A stretch of 9,764 bases of DNA from Chroococcidiopsidaceae cyanobacterium CP_BM_RX_35. GTDB lineage: Bacteria > Cyanobacteriota > Cyanobacteriia > Cyanobacteriales > Chroococcidiopsidaceae. The position numbers and the translations under genes were made by a program. Below, piece after piece: positions 1-5,254 of this stretch (the stretch's first letter is position 1; every line of letters starts with the position of its first letter). The notes under the pieces are model-generated. The model was not told the DNA's origin and made no database searches. It saw nothing but the letters and a program-made list of their open reading frames with translations. The stretch spans positions 1-9,764 of the forward strand of contig JAFAVL010000677.1 in the NCBI GenBank assembly GCA_019242465.1, given 5' to 3'.

Positions 1-108
1 CCAATACCGCAACGCCATGTTCCTGACGAATTGAGCTGTGCGGATCATTTCATCGACAATCCGAAACTGAACCAATGAGCCTTTTAACTTGAACTCGTAT
101 ACTATCAT
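1..108 (-). CDS. tnpB: IS200/IS605-family TnpB (RNA-guided endonuclease), N-terminal 36 codons only, runs off the left edge
   Basis: Read on the minus strand from ATG at 108, the frame stays open for 36 codons to base 1. It begins MIVYEFKLKG and contains IRTAQFVRN and ALRYW at residues 22-36. This is the hallmark N-terminus of cyanobacterial TnpB/OrfB proteins of the IS200/IS605 (IS1341-like) group, which usually have about 400 residues. TnpB is an RNA-guided nuclease whose omega RNA normally comes from the 3' end of the element, which lies outside this window. The RuvC catalytic residues and zinc finger are also out of view, so intactness cannot be judged. No tnpA is seen on the visible side. 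The start codon lies inside a 7-bp inverted repeat, and no Shine-Dalgarno sequence is visible. Family assignment comes from recognising the N-terminal motif; the remainder is inference. Confidence 0.85.
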   Translation of the reverse strand, partial: MIVYEFKLKGSLVQFRIVDEMIRTAQFVRNMALRYW

Positions 109-121
109 CGTTGCATGATAG
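102..121. repeat. Perfect 7-bp inverted repeat covering the tnpB start codon
   Basis: CTATCAT (102-108) and ATGATAG (115-121) are perfect inverted arms around a 6-nt loop, CGTTGC. The tnpB ATG (minus strand, 108-106) forms the end of one arm. In RNA this would put the start codon in a stem. In single-stranded DNA it resembles the subterminal hairpins recognised by IS200/IS605 TnpA. The sequence alone does not decide between these roles. Confidence 0.5.
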
Positions 122-124
122 CAT

Positions 125-152
125 AGTTTAGAGCTACCTTTTACACTAAACT
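125..152. repeat. Perfect 7-bp inverted repeat upstream of tnpB
   Basis: AGTTTAG (125-131) and CTAAACT (146-152) are perfect inverted arms with a 14-nt loop. The repeat lies directly upstream of the tnpB start and next to the hairpin at 102-121. It is a candidate subterminal hairpin for the left end of the insertion sequence. The cleavage site and exact element end could not be identified. Confidence 0.4.
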
Positions 153-171
153 TAAATTAAATACCTTTCAC

Positions 172-215
172 GGCACACCAGAGGCGAAGCGTTTCCGGCT
201 CTGTTCAAGTGTGCC
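172..215. repeat. Long bulged hairpin, 12 bp in two helices
   Basis: GGCACAC (172-178) pairs with GTGTGCC (209-215). The adjoining CAGAG (179-183) pairs with CTCTG (199-203). This leaves a one-sided TTCAA bulge (204-208) and a 15-nt loop that contains GCGAAGC, a sequence known to form a very stable DNA mini-hairpin. A bulged hairpin is typical of IS200/IS605 ends. The structure lies upstream of the proposed upp promoter, so it should not be part of the upp leader. Confidence 0.5.
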
Positions 216-275
216 CAGAGCTTTCATCCCTGGGCTAAAGCCACAAGGTTTTCAGCATGTTTCTTATAAGATTTC

Positions 276-305
276 CTGACACAAGCGGCACTCTAAAGAT
301 ATGAT
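276..305 (+). promoter_or_regulatory. Probable sigma70-type promoter of upp
   Basis: CTGACA (276-281, five of six matches to the -35 consensus) is followed after 18 bp by TATGAT (300-305, five of six matches to the -10 consensus). Transcription would start near 312, giving a leader of about 24 nt before the ATG at 336. No Shine-Dalgarno sequence is evident ahead of that ATG, which is common in cyanobacteria. Confidence 0.5.
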
Positions 306-335
306 GCTTTCAAACCCAATAATTGCCGATTGGCT

Positions 336-986
336 ATGACGCTGCAACTGCGTGTTTATGTTCCACCACACCCATTAATTAAGCACTGGCTAGGCGTCGC
401 TCGTGATGTTGCCACGCCTTCTGTTCTGTTTAAGAGCGCGATGACAGAACTGGGACGATGGCTGACTTACGAGGCAGCTCGGGACTGGTTGCCAACTGAA
501 GAAGCTACTATACAAACTCCCTTGGCTCCCTGCCCTGCGACTCTGGTTAATCCAGAGGTGCCGATAGCAGTGGTACCGATCCTACGGGCGGGACTGGCAT
601 TATTAGACGGAGCGCAAACGTTGCTACCCTTAGCATCGACATATCATCTTGGTTTGGTGCGAGATGAAATGACACTAGAACCAAGTTGTTACCTCAACAA
701 ATTGCCAGAGCGATTCGCTCCTCAGACACAAGTTTTAGTGATAGATCCCATGCTGGCAACAGGAGGATCGATCATGGCTGCAATGGCAGAATTACAAAAG
801 CGCGGAGTCGATCTGGCTTTGACACGGATTATTTCTGTGGTAGCAGCTCCCCCAGCTTTACAAAGACTGAGTGCGGCTTATCCTGAGTTAGTTATCTACA
901 CTGCAACAATTGATGAAGGCTTAAATGACCACGGATTTATTGTCCCTGGTTTGGGGGATGCAGGCGATCGCGCTTTTGGTACTTGA
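336..986 (+). CDS. upp: Uracil phosphoribosyltransferase
   Basis: Cytoplasmic pyrimidine salvage enzyme that converts uracil and PRPP to UMP and pyrophosphate. The 216-residue protein has the usual family length of about 210. Visible signatures are PILRAGLALLDG (81-92), the PRPP-binding loop D-P-M-L-A-T-G-G (137-144), and the C-terminal uracil-binding stretch with DEGLNDHG and PGLGDAGDR (193-212). I chose ATG 336 (MTLQLRVYVPPHP), which matches the expected start of cyanobacterial homologues. A TTG two codons upstream (330) would add only Met-Ala. A promoter-like pair at 276-305 lies just upstream. The next gene begins 68 bp downstream with no terminator between, so read-through is plausible. 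One GCGATCGC octamer lies near the 3' end. Identity is secure. Confidence 0.95.
   Translation: MTLQLRVYVPPHPLIKHWLGVARDVATPSVLFKSAMTELGRWLTYEAARDWLPTEEATIQTPLAPCPATLVNPEVPIAVVPILRAGLALLDGAQTLLPLASTYHLGLVRDEMTLEPSCYLNKLPERFAPQTQVLVIDPMLATGGSIMAAMAELQKRGVDLALTRIISVVAAPPALQRLSAAYPELVIYTATIDEGLNDHGFIVPGLGDAGDRAFGT
964..971. repeat. HIP1 octamer GCGATCGC
   Basis: Copy of the highly iterated palindrome of cyanobacterial genomes, inside the 3' end of upp. It mainly serves as a taxonomic marker. Confidence 0.8.
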
Positions 987-1054
987 GCTAGTATGCAGCT
1001 AGAACATCTAACAGTGAAATTGAAGTTGCAATGTTTCCTGAAGGTGGTAACGAG

Positions 1055-1402
1055 ATGAATCAACGCGACGGTTTTGTCACTGGCTTTCTGGCCGGAACAC
1101 TTGTAGGAGGCGTAGTTGGTGGTGCAATCGGGGCACTAGTTGCTTCTGGGCGGACGAGTGTGACTTTAGCTGGTGACTCCGATTCAAGACAAAATGCTAA
1201 GCTGTCGGACACTAAGAATAGCAAGGGAAAACGGCGTCAGCTCAAACTTTCCTCTGAAACGAGTATCGAAGTCGCACGTCGTAGCTTGGAAGATAAAATT
1301 GCTCAGCTTAATGAAACGATTGATGAAGTTCGCCTAACTCTGGGTGATGTGAATCGAAATTTGCCGGAGGAGAGTCATGAGCAGCTCAATACAGAATCTT
1401 AG
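1055..1402 (+). CDS. Small membrane-anchored coiled-coil protein, YtxH-like hypothetical
   Basis: A 115-residue protein of unknown function. Residues 7-31 form a glycine-rich hydrophobic segment (GFLAGTLVGGVVGGAIGALVA) fitting one membrane span. A lysine/arginine-rich linker follows (about 54-63), then a charged, probably helical or coiled-coil region (about 70-100, EVARRSLEDKIAQLNETIDEV). This layout resembles the small YtxH/gas-vesicle-like proteins common in cyanobacteria, but there is no catalytic motif. I chose ATG 1055 because AAGG at 1041-1044 lies 10 nt upstream; an in-frame ATG at 1031 would put that signal inside the gene. It lies 68 bp after upp on the same strand and may be cotranscribed. 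That this is a real gene is fairly sure; its role is unknown. Confidence 0.7.
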   Translation: MNQRDGFVTGFLAGTLVGGVVGGAIGALVASGRTSVTLAGDSDSRQNAKLSDTKNSKGKRRQLKLSSETSIEVARRSLEDKIAQLNETIDEVRLTLGDVNRNLPEESHEQLNTES

Positions 1403-1457
1403 AAGGCGTGGTGCAGCTGGTGACGCTCGCTACACTTCGATGGTAGGATTCCGAAAA

Positions 1458-1488
1458 TCGCTGATATTGGTTAGACTAGATTCAGCGA
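1458..1488. repeat. 7-bp inverted repeat before the YggT gene
   Basis: TCGCTGA (1458-1464) and TCAGCGA (1482-1488) are perfect inverted arms with a 17-nt loop, in the 124-bp gap between two plus-strand genes. It could be a weak attenuator or an operator. No T-run follows, so it is not a classical terminator. Confidence 0.25.
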
Positions 1489-1526
1489 ATGTCACAAATT
1501 GAATTAAGCAGGGAACCTCTACTTCC

Positions 1527-1814
1527 ATGAGTAACTCAGTCGCACTATTAGTCCATACACTGGTTACTTTCCTAACCATTTATTTCTACTTGATCATAGT
1601 TCGGGTGCTTTTAAGCTGGTTCCCGAATATTAATTGGTATGCCCAACCGTTTGCGATTGTGAGCCAGCTAACAGATCCATATTTAAATCTGTTTCGTTCA
1701 ATCATTCCTCCATTGGGTGGTATCGACATTTCCCCAATCTTGGCAATTCTCCTGCTGCAATTTGCAAGTGGATTTCTGAGTAGCCTCCTAGGAGCGCCTG
1801 GGTTGGCGTTCTAG
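1527..1814 (+). CDS. yggT: YggT/Ycf19 family integral membrane protein
   Basis: A 95-residue membrane protein with two predicted spans (about 8-30 and 66-90). The family signature is clear: RVLLSWFP (26-33), then DPYLNLFR (50-57), IIPPLGG and IDISPI (59-72). Family members (YggT in proteobacteria, YlmG/SepG in Gram-positives, Ycf19 in red algal plastids) have been linked to envelope or thylakoid organisation, cell division and nucleoid arrangement. No enzymatic activity is known. AGGGA at 1511-1515 is a possible ribosome-binding site, 11 nt before the ATG. The gene ends 44 bp before a strong hairpin. Family assignment is confident; the exact cellular role here is inference from relatives. Confidence 0.9.
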   Translation: MSNSVALLVHTLVTFLTIYFYLIIVRVLLSWFPNINWYAQPFAIVSQLTDPYLNLFRSIIPPLGGIDISPILAILLLQFASGFLSSLLGAPGLAF

Positions 1815-1857
1815 GAAGTCATCGGTACTCCGGCTTTTCACGGGCTGAAAGCTGCTT

Positions 1858-1879
1858 TTGACCGCATAAATGCGGTCAA
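1858..1879. terminator. Bidirectional terminator-like hairpin between convergent genes
   Basis: TTGACCGCA (1858-1866) and TGCGGTCAA (1871-1879) form a perfect 9-bp stem with loop TAAA. Its position between the 3' end of the yggT gene (1814) and that of the minus-strand gene (1884) fits a shared terminator. The plus-strand T tract (GATTTC) is weak and the minus strand lacks one, so termination is inferred mainly from stem and position. A weaker imperfect hairpin, GCTTTTCA with TGAAAGC (1833-1852), precedes it. Confidence 0.6.
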
Positions 1880-1883
1880 GATT

Positions 1884-2318
1884 TCATCTGCGAACTGTAC
1901 CGCTAAAACCAGCTGCCTTGAATTGCTTCAGCTTTAGAGGTGTAGGTTGATTAGCAGGAACTGAGATGCGCAAGGCAAAATCGCTGACGCCTGGCGGAAC
2001 CTTTTCTATAGAGCCGAGGCGAGTACGGTTTTGCATCACCGAGTCGTTGTTAGCATCATAAATGCGCCCAAAAATGTCGGCGTTGTAAACTGGCTTACCA
2101 GAGCTGTTTGCGGCTTTACCAGTAACGATAAAGCAACTAGCAGTCATGGTAGTACCACCGCTTGTAACAGCACCTTGAGAGAGTTCCTCTGAACACTTGT
2201 GATAAGAAATATCAGATAGCTTAATCTGAGTCAGCGCTAGAGCGGGAGGAGTAGATACCCAGGCAACCAAACCAATGAGGCATATCGTTAAGACTACAGC
2301 GAAGGCTCGAAATCGCAT
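1884..2318 (-). CDS. Small exported protein with FxLYD-like beta domain, hypothetical
   Basis: A 144-residue protein with a clear signal peptide: basic start MRFR, hydrophobic core at about 6-22, and an ALA-LT cleavage site after residue 28. The mature part holds two cysteines (42 and 62) that could form one disulfide. Its pattern (VTGKAANSSGKPVYNADIFG at 65-84, then IYDANND, VPPGVSDFALRISVP) resembles the single Ig-like FxLYD domain of small bacterial envelope proteins. It is probably periplasmic; there is no lipobox. No enzyme motif is seen. The ATG is the natural start because the signal peptide begins there. The gene diverges from the one at 2440 and converges on the YggT gene. The domain assignment is a resemblance only, and the function is unknown. 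Confidence 0.75.
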   Translation of the reverse strand: MRFRAFAVVLTICLIGLVAWVSTPPALALTQIKLSDISYHKCSEELSQGAVTSGGTTMTASCFIVTGKAANSSGKPVYNADIFGRIYDANNDSVMQNRTRLGSIEKVPPGVSDFALRISVPANQPTPLKLKQFKAAGFSGTVRR

Positions 2319-2346
2319 AATGGACGAAGAATCAGTAGCGGTAACC

Positions 2347-2359
2347 TCAGCTTAGCTGA
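2347..2359. promoter_or_regulatory. Perfect odd palindrome in divergent intergenic region, possible operator
   Basis: TCAGCT-T-AGCTGA is a 13-bp palindrome with a one-base centre, 29 bp upstream of the minus-strand gene that starts at 2318. A one-base loop is unsuitable for RNA hairpin formation, so a dimeric protein-binding site is the more natural reading. No regulator is known. Confidence 0.3.
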
Positions 2360-2414
2360 AATTTAAGAGACAAGGGTCGGGGAAGCGATTCAAAAATTTT
2401 TGTCATAATGAGGA

Positions 2415-2429
2415 AATCGAGCCTCGATT
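2415..2429. promoter_or_regulatory. Perfect odd palindrome upstream of the gene at 2440, possible operator
   Basis: AATCGAG-C-CTCGATT is a 15-bp palindrome with a one-base centre. It lies 10 bp before ATG 2440 and just after a -10-like CATAAT (2404-2409), which has no clear -35 partner. The position suits repressor binding near the transcription start. It also covers most of the alternative TTG start at 2428, which argues mildly for the ATG. Confidence 0.35.
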
Positions 2430-2439
2430 GCTATTTGAT

Positions 2440-3069
2440 ATGAACCCAGATGAGATCGAAGTGGCACTGCAAGGAGCCTTTAACCGCTGTGACACTGCTA
2501 GCTGCCCTCTCACTGAGCGACAGAAACAGATACTGCTGCAAGCGATCGAGGAGTTGATGTACCTGCTGCCTGGGTTGCCAGCTAATGAAGCTGTAGAATC
2601 AGATACGGTTAACCCCCTAGATGAACTCACTCCTGACCAACGTCAACGCTTTTTGCAGTTTGTCAAAGCCCAAGAGCAACAAAATCATCCCTGGAAAGTT
2701 AAATTACTTAACGATTGGCTGCAAGAACGTGCCTCTGGTTCAGTACAATTCATCCGTGATCGCTATGGTCCCCAATGGCTGAATCGGCTAAAGCCGGGTC
2801 ATTTTGCTAAGTATACAGATGAGGGAGAAGTCCTAAAGCTGAAAGTAGGCGATCGCATTGAAGTCTCGAATAGTCTGTGGGAGTGGGTGCAAGAAAACGG
2901 TCCGTGCAGCCGCGAATGGTTTGCTTGTACTGTAATTCGGGTTGAAGAAACTGGCGAGGGTAATAGTGCTGCCATAGATTGCATCATTCGCTTCAATAAT
3001 GGTGCTGAATACGAAATTCAAAGCATGTATGGCTGGAATCGCTACAACTGGCGCTGGCCTCAGCCGTGA
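2440..3069 (+). CDS. Conserved cyanobacterial-type protein of unknown function
   Basis: A 209-residue soluble protein that I cannot assign to a characterised family. The N-terminal part (1-60) is helical with a C-D-T-A-S-C pair (19-24) and RQKQILLQAIEEL. A second helical block follows (about 65-100, LTPDQRQRFLQFVKAQEQQ). Then come FIRDRYGPQWLNRL and a basic, aromatic C-terminal half: VGDRIEVSNSLWEWVQ, REWFACTVIRV, and a closing W-R-Y-N-W-R-W run, which looks like a small beta barrel. No signal peptide or membrane span is present. I chose ATG 2440; an in-frame TTG at 2428 overlaps the palindrome upstream. One GCGATCGC octamer lies inside. A 618-bp gene-free stretch follows. That it is a gene is secure from its length and protein-like composition; function is unknown. 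Confidence 0.8.
   Translation: MNPDEIEVALQGAFNRCDTASCPLTERQKQILLQAIEELMYLLPGLPANEAVESDTVNPLDELTPDQRQRFLQFVKAQEQQNHPWKVKLLNDWLQERASGSVQFIRDRYGPQWLNRLKPGHFAKYTDEGEVLKLKVGDRIEVSNSLWEWVQENGPCSREWFACTVIRVEETGEGNSAAIDCIIRFNNGAEYEIQSMYGWNRYNWRWPQP
2849..2856. repeat. HIP1 octamer GCGATCGC
   Basis: Second of three copies in the window, inside the unknown gene at 2440-3069, where it encodes part of V-G-D-R-I. Confidence 0.8.
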
Positions 3070-3304
3070 AGGATGCTAACTTAATAGCAGTCCGAAATAA
3101 TACCAAAAAATTCGTTATATGAAGGTATCTATTGTTTAGAGAACATTTAATTCGCTTAAGCTTTCCAAACGACACCCCTTTGCCACTACCATCTTGTCCG
3201 TTAGCACCGTGTTTGGGATGATTGAAAGTAAGTCACATCCTTCAAAAGCAGTTGTCATAAGCTAGCAAGACGCTCGCGTTACGCCTTCTTATGAGTGGAT
3301 GACC

Positions 3305-3336
3305 TGCCCAAGACAGCCGCGCGCTGCGGTGGGGCA
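3305..3336. repeat. GC-rich two-step hairpin
   Basis: TGCCC (3305-3309) pairs with GGGCA (3332-3336), and inside it CCGC (3317-3320) pairs with GCGG (3326-3329). The GC-rich core contrasts with the surrounding sequence and resembles dispersed palindromic repeats of cyanobacterial genomes. Confidence 0.4.
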
Positions 3337-3542
3337 ACTCGAAATTCAGATGGCTTCTGGGGAGTATGCTTTGTGTACTTTCACCGTCGTTGGTCCTAAC
3401 ATCGGATTGACCAATTATTCACTACTTATTAGATGAGCTAGGAAAACACCTTCTCAATTGTGTAACTCGCTGCCTGACCTCCTTTCGCCCCCTGTAAAGG
3501 GGAACACTAGCTCATAGGACGCTGACGGGTTGGACATGTTGT

Positions 3543-3572
3543 GGGGTGCTGTTGGATCTAGAACACCACCCT
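3543..3572. repeat. Imperfect 9-bp hairpin with one C/C mismatch
   Basis: GGGTG-C-TGTT (3544-3553) pairs with AACA-C-CACCC (3562-3571) around an 8-nt loop, GGATCTAG; a G/T wobble extends the base. No T-run follows, so it is unlikely to be a simple terminator. It may be a repeat remnant or a structured RNA segment. Confidence 0.4.
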
Positions 3573-3582
3573 TAGAGGCTTG

Positions 3583-3612
3583 TTGCAAAGTTTTACAATT
3601 TTGTGTTTAAAT
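3583..3612 (+). promoter_or_regulatory. Possible promoter of the DUF1003 gene
   Basis: TTGCAA (3583-3588) is followed after 17-18 bp by TTTAAA/TTAAAT (3606-3612), within the most AT-rich part of the gap. The leader would be about 70 nt. The match is weak and based only on consensus. Confidence 0.25.
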
Positions 3613-3687
3613 TAAGAAATGTTGCGTTTGCTTGTCAGAGTTGCTAGCTTATGCGTAGCGAACAAAATCTTGAGAATTTTTACTTAA

Positions 3688-4314
3688 GTGAGCAACACAA
3701 GTACACAGAACCGTAAAGACCAACTGTCAGGCTCAGGAGCAACAGGTCGTCAATTGCCCTTGAGCAACACAACGGCCCCAGTACCTGACCACCTGAGTCA
3801 AAATATCTCAGCTATCAAGGCTCTGCATGAGCGCGCCGAGCAGGATGTAAGCCAACATCAGCGAGTTGTGGAGGCAGTGGCAGCTTTCTTTGGGCGTCCG
3901 GCGTTCCTCCACAGCATACTGCTCGCGATCTCCCTCTGGGTATTGCCCAACCTCTTGCCCCGTCGGTTTAGTGTCCCCCACTTCGACCCTCCTCCGTTTG
4001 ACTGGTTGGAGCGAACTATCACTCTAAGTTCGTTACTGGTAACAACTGGGGTTTTAATAAAACAAAGCCGACAAGAGAAGCTGGCAGAGCGACGGGCACA
4101 TCTAAGCTTACAGATGAACTTACTAGCGGAGCAAAAAACTGCCAAACTCATTGCCTTGGTCGAGGAATTGCGCCGCGATCTTCCTGGTGTAAGAAACCGA
4201 AAAGACCTTGAGGCTGAGGTGATGAAGCAGTTTGCTGACCCCCAAGCAGTGATGAAGGCACTGGAAGAGGCACCTATAGAAGAGCTAGAAGCACTGCAAA
4301 AGCAGAATCGCTAG
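3688..4314 (+). CDS. DUF1003 family membrane protein
   Basis: A 208-residue protein. A polar N-terminal tail (1-40) precedes a helical segment, then a first span (about 72-89). The DUF1003 signature follows: FDPPPFDWLERTITLSSLL (99-117, second span about 109-125), then KQSRQEKLAERRAHLSLQMN and an acidic helical C-terminus. Members are two-span inner-membrane proteins of unknown function. The start is GTG 3688, directly preceded by an in-frame TAA, so no longer version exists. No good ribosome-binding site is seen, and the low-complexity N-terminus may be shorter in reality. The TAG stop shares the palindrome CTAG with the stop of the opposing aroE, giving a 4-bp tail-to-tail overlap with no room for a separate terminator. 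Family assignment is confident; role unknown. Confidence 0.85.
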   Translation: MSNTSTQNRKDQLSGSGATGRQLPLSNTTAPVPDHLSQNISAIKALHERAEQDVSQHQRVVEAVAAFFGRPAFLHSILLAISLWVLPNLLPRRFSVPHFDPPPFDWLERTITLSSLLVTTGVLIKQSRQEKLAERRAHLSLQMNLLAEQKTAKLIALVEELRRDLPGVRNRKDLEAEVMKQFADPQAVMKALEEAPIEELEALQKQNR

Positions 4315-5159
4315 GCTCCCAGAGATTGACGCATCACATCTACTGGTATTGGCTGTTGTAACCAAATTTCTAAAGCAGCTGCCCCTTGATAAACTAGCAT
4401 TTCTAATCCGTTAAGGGTATTCAGTTGCAGTTGCTCGGCCTGGCGCAGCAACTGGGTGGGGCGAGGATTATAAATTAGGTCGTAGACGATGGCATTTGGC
4501 GGCAGATGCGCCATTATAGCTGCCCTCAAAGGCGACTCTTCAACTTTAGGATACATCCCGATGGGAGTCGTGTTGACTAGAAGGGTAGCTTGGGGAATTA
4601 GCTGTGGCAATTGCTCTGAGTTGTGGACTTGCAAATTGTTTAAGTTTGAATTAACCCAACTCGATTTGAATTCTTCTAACTTCGCCTGGTTTCTACCTGT
4701 AACGTGGATCTCGGCACAGCCTAATTCGGCACAGCCAAATGCTACTGCCCTAGCGGCACCACCGTTACCTAAAATTACGGCTACTGTTTGGCTCCAATCT
4801 CGGTTATATCTAATCCGCAGAGGGGCGAGAAACCCTGCGACATCAGTGTTTGTCCCGACCCAGCCGTTATCGGCACGCCAAACAGTGTTCACAGCACCCA
4901 CGGCTTGGGCGACTGGTAGAACTTCCGACAATAAATTCAGTATCGTTTGTTTATGAGGAATTGTGACGTTGAAACCGATCAGCCCAATAGCGGCAAATCC
5001 GGTGATCGCTGCTGGTAAATCCTCTGGTTTCACTGGTAGGGGCAGATAGACATAATCTAATTCCAGTGCCGCGAGCGCGGCGTTGTGCATTACCGGAGAC
5101 AACGAATGCTCAACCGGATGCCCAATTACACCTAACAGTTTAGTTTTGCCCCCAATCAT
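4311..5159 (-). CDS. aroE: Shikimate dehydrogenase (NADP+)
   Basis: Cytoplasmic enzyme of aromatic amino acid synthesis that reduces 3-dehydroshikimate to shikimate with NADPH. The 282-residue length matches the family (about 270-290). Visible landmarks are the substrate-binding EHSLSP (17-22), NVTIPHK with catalytic Lys70, GTNTDVAGF with catalytic Asp106, the glycine-rich NADP loop GNGGAARA (131-138), TGRNQAK (154-160) fitting the phosphate-recognising loop, NTTPIGMYP, and the C-terminal NGLEMLVYQGAAALEIW. The ATG start gives the expected MIGGKTKLLGVIGHP. No other shikimate-pathway gene is adjacent, as is usual in cyanobacteria. It diverges from the alpha/beta hydrolase gene with under 100 bp between, so their promoters must lie close together or overlap. 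Identity is secure. Confidence 0.96.
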   Translation of the reverse strand: MIGGKTKLLGVIGHPVEHSLSPVMHNAALAALELDYVYLPLPVKPEDLPAAITGFAAIGLIGFNVTIPHKQTILNLLSEVLPVAQAVGAVNTVWRADNGWVGTNTDVAGFLAPLRIRYNRDWSQTVAVILGNGGAARAVAFGCAELGCAEIHVTGRNQAKLEEFKSSWVNSNLNNLQVHNSEQLPQLIPQATLLVNTTPIGMYPKVEESPLRAAIMAHLPPNAIVYDLIYNPRPTQLLRQAEQLQLNTLNGLEMLVYQGAAALEIWLQQPIPVDVMRQSLGA

Positions 5160-5199
5160 TCTGCTGTACGAGAAACTTCCACCATAGCTTTGCGAAAAT

Positions 5200-5228
5200 T
5201 TGTCAGCCGTTGGCTGAAGTAGAATTAT
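5200..5228 (+). promoter_or_regulatory. Possible promoter of the alpha/beta hydrolase gene
   Basis: TTGTCA (5200-5205, five of six matches) is followed after 17 bp by AATTAT (5223-5228, four of six matches). Transcription would start near 5235, past the alternative starts at 5210 and 5231, which would favour ATG 5255. The evidence is weak. Confidence 0.25.
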
Positions 5229-5254
5229 TAATGTTACTTAACATTTTCTTGAGC

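Larger units (their letters stand above)
109..275. other. Structured intergenic DNA between tnpB and the upp promoter; probable IS left end or relic
   Basis: No convincing open reading frame is present. The stretch contains the second and third inverted repeats listed here. It also contains an interleaved set: CCCAG (214-218) with CTGGG (230-234), and GCTTT (220-224) with AAAGC (237-241), which is pseudoknot topology. CTTATAAG (263-270) is a perfect 8-bp palindrome. The likely reading is the 5' non-coding end of the tnpB element. A relic of another IS200/IS605 copy is also possible. The boundary between element and host DNA was not located. Confidence 0.4.
3256..3653. repeat. Pair of 13-bp inverted repeats 372 bp apart
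   Basis: CATAAGCTAGCAA at 3256-3268 and its exact reverse complement TTGCTAGCTTATG at 3641-3653 bracket most of the gene-free stretch. They could be terminal repeats of a roughly 398-bp non-autonomous element. No flanking target duplication is visible. A 13-bp inverted pair somewhere in a window of this size is not improbable by chance. Confidence 0.3.
3070..3687. other. Gene-free, repeat-rich intergenic stretch of 618 bp
   Basis: No frame gives a recognisable protein. The stretch holds a 13-bp inverted pair (3256-3268 and 3641-3653), a local 7-bp inverted repeat (3255-3294), a GC-rich two-step hairpin (3305-3336), a CCCC/GGGG hairpin near 3492-3506, and an imperfect 9-bp hairpin (3543-3572). 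The last 100 bp are AT-rich and probably carry the promoter of the DUF1003 gene. Motifs such as GACGCTCGCGTTACGCC and TTATGCGTAGCG look like dispersed cyanobacterial repeats. It is best read as remnants of small non-coding repetitive elements. Confidence 0.5.

Noticed and set aside
330..335. TTG 330 as the start of upp
   Set aside because: ATG 336 two codons later matches the expected family N-terminus and is a stronger start codon.
3165..3225. Minus-strand frame with a P-loop-like G-Q-D-G-S-G-K-G string
   Set aside because: No good start, no Walker B or other kinase motif, and the frame is short; the resemblance is probably chance.
3299..3436. 45-codon plus-strand frame starting at ATG 3299 in the large gap
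   Set aside because: No ribosome-binding site, no recognisable family, and its first part is made of a GC-rich palindromic repeat.
3858..4151. 97-codon minus-strand frame within the DUF1003 gene
   Set aside because: Composition is that of an antisense shadow (cysteine, arginine and serine rich) and the plus-strand family match is clear.
4489..4956. 155-codon plus-strand frame opposite aroE
   Set aside because: It is antisense to a clear aroE gene and shows no family motif, so it is a shadow frame.
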